DNA of 64,000 bases from Shimia sp. R9_2 (GTDB taxonomy: Bacteria; Pseudomonadota; Alphaproteobacteria; Rhodobacterales; Rhodobacteraceae): the NCBI RefSeq assembly GCF_017743735.1, contig NZ_JAGHRO010000003.1, positions 62,001-126,000 on the forward strand, in the 5' to 3' direction. Every line of letters begins with the position of its first letter. Within the stretch, counting starts at the first letter, position 1. Made by a program: the position numbers and the translations under genes. The notes under the pieces are model-generated. The model did not search any database and had not been told where the DNA came from. It was given only the letters and a program-made list of their open reading frames with translations. Below, piece by piece: positions 63,365 to 64,000 of this stretch.

Positions 63365-64000
63365 ATGCTTGCACGTCCTGTAAAATACATCTGGCAACAT
63401 CTGCGCTATATTCCTTTGTGGACCGCGCTGACCTCGTCGAAATGGCGCAGGTATGACAAGCGGGCGCGCAGCCTTGGCAATATGATTGGCTGGGTCATGC
63501 GCTGGATCCCGATTGCGCGGCGGCGGTTTGACCGGGAGGTTCTGCGCATCTATCCGGATATGCCGCGGGCAGAGCGGTTGGCCCTGAGCCGGAAGATGGG
63601 GCAGAACATGGGGCGGACCCTGTTTGAGGTGTTCCACAACACCGAGTTTCAGGCAGGGCAGGAGCATTTCCACATCTCAGGCCCCGGTCTTGAGATTTTG
63701 GAGAAGGCCCGCGCCGAGGGCAAAGGGGCGATCCTTGTGTCTGGCCATTTCGGGCAATGGGAAGCTGTGCGTGCGGTGCTGAAGCATCGCGGTATGGAGA
63801 CCGCCGGGGTCTATCGGCGTCAGAGCAATCGGCATTATCAGCGGCTCTTGTCACGCGGCATTGAGCAGGGCGGGCGGCCCGCGCTGACCACGGGGCCAAA
63901 TGGCACCAAGGCGATGGTGCGCCATCTGCGCGCCGGTGGATTTGTGGCGATCCTGCTGGATGAGAAAACCGTGGACGGTGAGATGATGCCGTTTCTGGGG
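63365..64000 (+). CDS. LpxL/HtrB-like lipid A acyltransferase, N-terminal fragment
   Basis: The frame is open from ATG 63365 to the right edge (212 residues, no stop). It has a basic N-terminus and the acyltransferase HX4E motif: His128 and Glu133 in SGHFGQWEAV, followed by GVYRRQSNRHYQRLL. This matches the HtrB/LpxL lysophospholipid acyltransferase family, which adds a secondary acyl chain to lipid A precursors at the inner membrane. The C-terminal part is outside the window. It could also act in ornithine lipid or phospholipid acylation. Confidence 0.85.
   Translation, partial: MLARPVKYIWQHLRYIPLWTALTSSKWRRYDKRARSLGNMIGWVMRWIPIARRRFDREVLRIYPDMPRAERLALSRKMGQNMGRTLFEVFHNTEFQAGQEHFHISGPGLEILEKARAEGKGAILVSGHFGQWEAVRAVLKHRGMETAGVYRRQSNRHYQRLLSRGIEQGGRPALTTGPNGTKAMVRHLRAGGFVAILLDEKTVDGEMMPFLG

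Noticed and set aside
1-64000. tRNA, rRNA, CRISPR arrays or insertion sequences
   Set aside because: No cloverleaf-like sequences, spacer-repeat arrays, transposase genes or terminal repeats were recognised on either strand by reading; a dedicated scan was not possible.

Overview
The window is a stretch of a moderately GC-rich alphaproteobacterial chromosome, almost certainly a marine Rhodobacterales (Roseobacter-group) bacterium. The pointers are a complete Rhodobacter-type gene transfer agent (GTA) structural cluster, a PDH E1-beta with an N-terminal lipoyl domain, an alphaproteobacterial SOS box (GTTC-N7-GTTC) upstream of uvrA, and many Rhodobacterales-typical neighbours. No rRNA, tRNA, insertion sequence, integrase or CRISPR array was recognised. 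Both ends cut genes: the 3' part of fabD on the left and the 5' part of an LpxL-like acyltransferase on the right.

Layout. (1) 1-5.7 kb, plus strand: fatty acid synthesis block fabD - ClpP-like lipoprotein - fabG - acpP - HisA-like protein - fabF - mltG, with terminators after acpP and mltG and a long inverted repeat upstream of fabF. (2) 6.1-20.3 kb, plus strand: GTA structural operon (gp1 to gp15, including gp3.5 and gp10.1), intact and tightly packed, with a candidate promoter at 6113-6141. (3) 20.4-21.8 kb: cysE and a convergent small membrane/coiled-coil protein. (4) 22-29 kb, minus strand: central carbon metabolism, with pdhA-pdhB-pdhC, ftsB, class I fructose-bisphosphate aldolase and pgk. 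(5) 29.1-35.9 kb: tandem cyclophilins (plus), then on the minus strand a PRMT-like methyltransferase, aquaporin, M23 peptidase-bactofilin pair, and Bcp-DUF455 pair. (6) 36-49.2 kb, mostly plus: large AsmA-like protein, queA, two MFS transporters, DUF924, a small membrane-anchored coiled-coil protein (minus), lpdA, uvrA. (7) 49.3-52.3 kb: small membrane protein divergent from an XRE/MmyB-type regulator across a perfect palindrome, then a secreted anchor-L/Hint protein. (8) 52.5-60.9 kb: valine catabolism (isobutyryl-CoA dehydrogenase-like enzyme, 3-hydroxyisobutyryl-CoA hydrolase, mmsB, and separately mmsA with a divergent LysR), interrupted by a degenerate-GGDEF 7TM receptor and a small cytosolic protein. 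(9) 60.9-64 kb, plus: CBS protein, coaD, DUF808, LpxL-like acyltransferase.

How it fits together. The left block makes acyl-ACP and finishes peptidoglycan strands. The GTA block encodes a domesticated phage particle that packages random host DNA. PDH, aldolase, Pgk and Lpd carry the core carbon flux. The mms genes feed valine carbon to propionyl-CoA.

The most unusual signals are: two unlinked intergenic arrays of four phased 11-bp repeats (about 26.53 and 62.02 kb); a PRMT7/9-like arginine methyltransferase homologue; a HisA paralogue with Glu at the catalytic Asp8 position; an inverted repeat with a 13-bp and a 10-bp perfect arm upstream of fabF; an extended inverted repeat abutting the pdhA ribosome binding site; and a TAAGTG direct repeat just upstream of the candidate GTA promoter.
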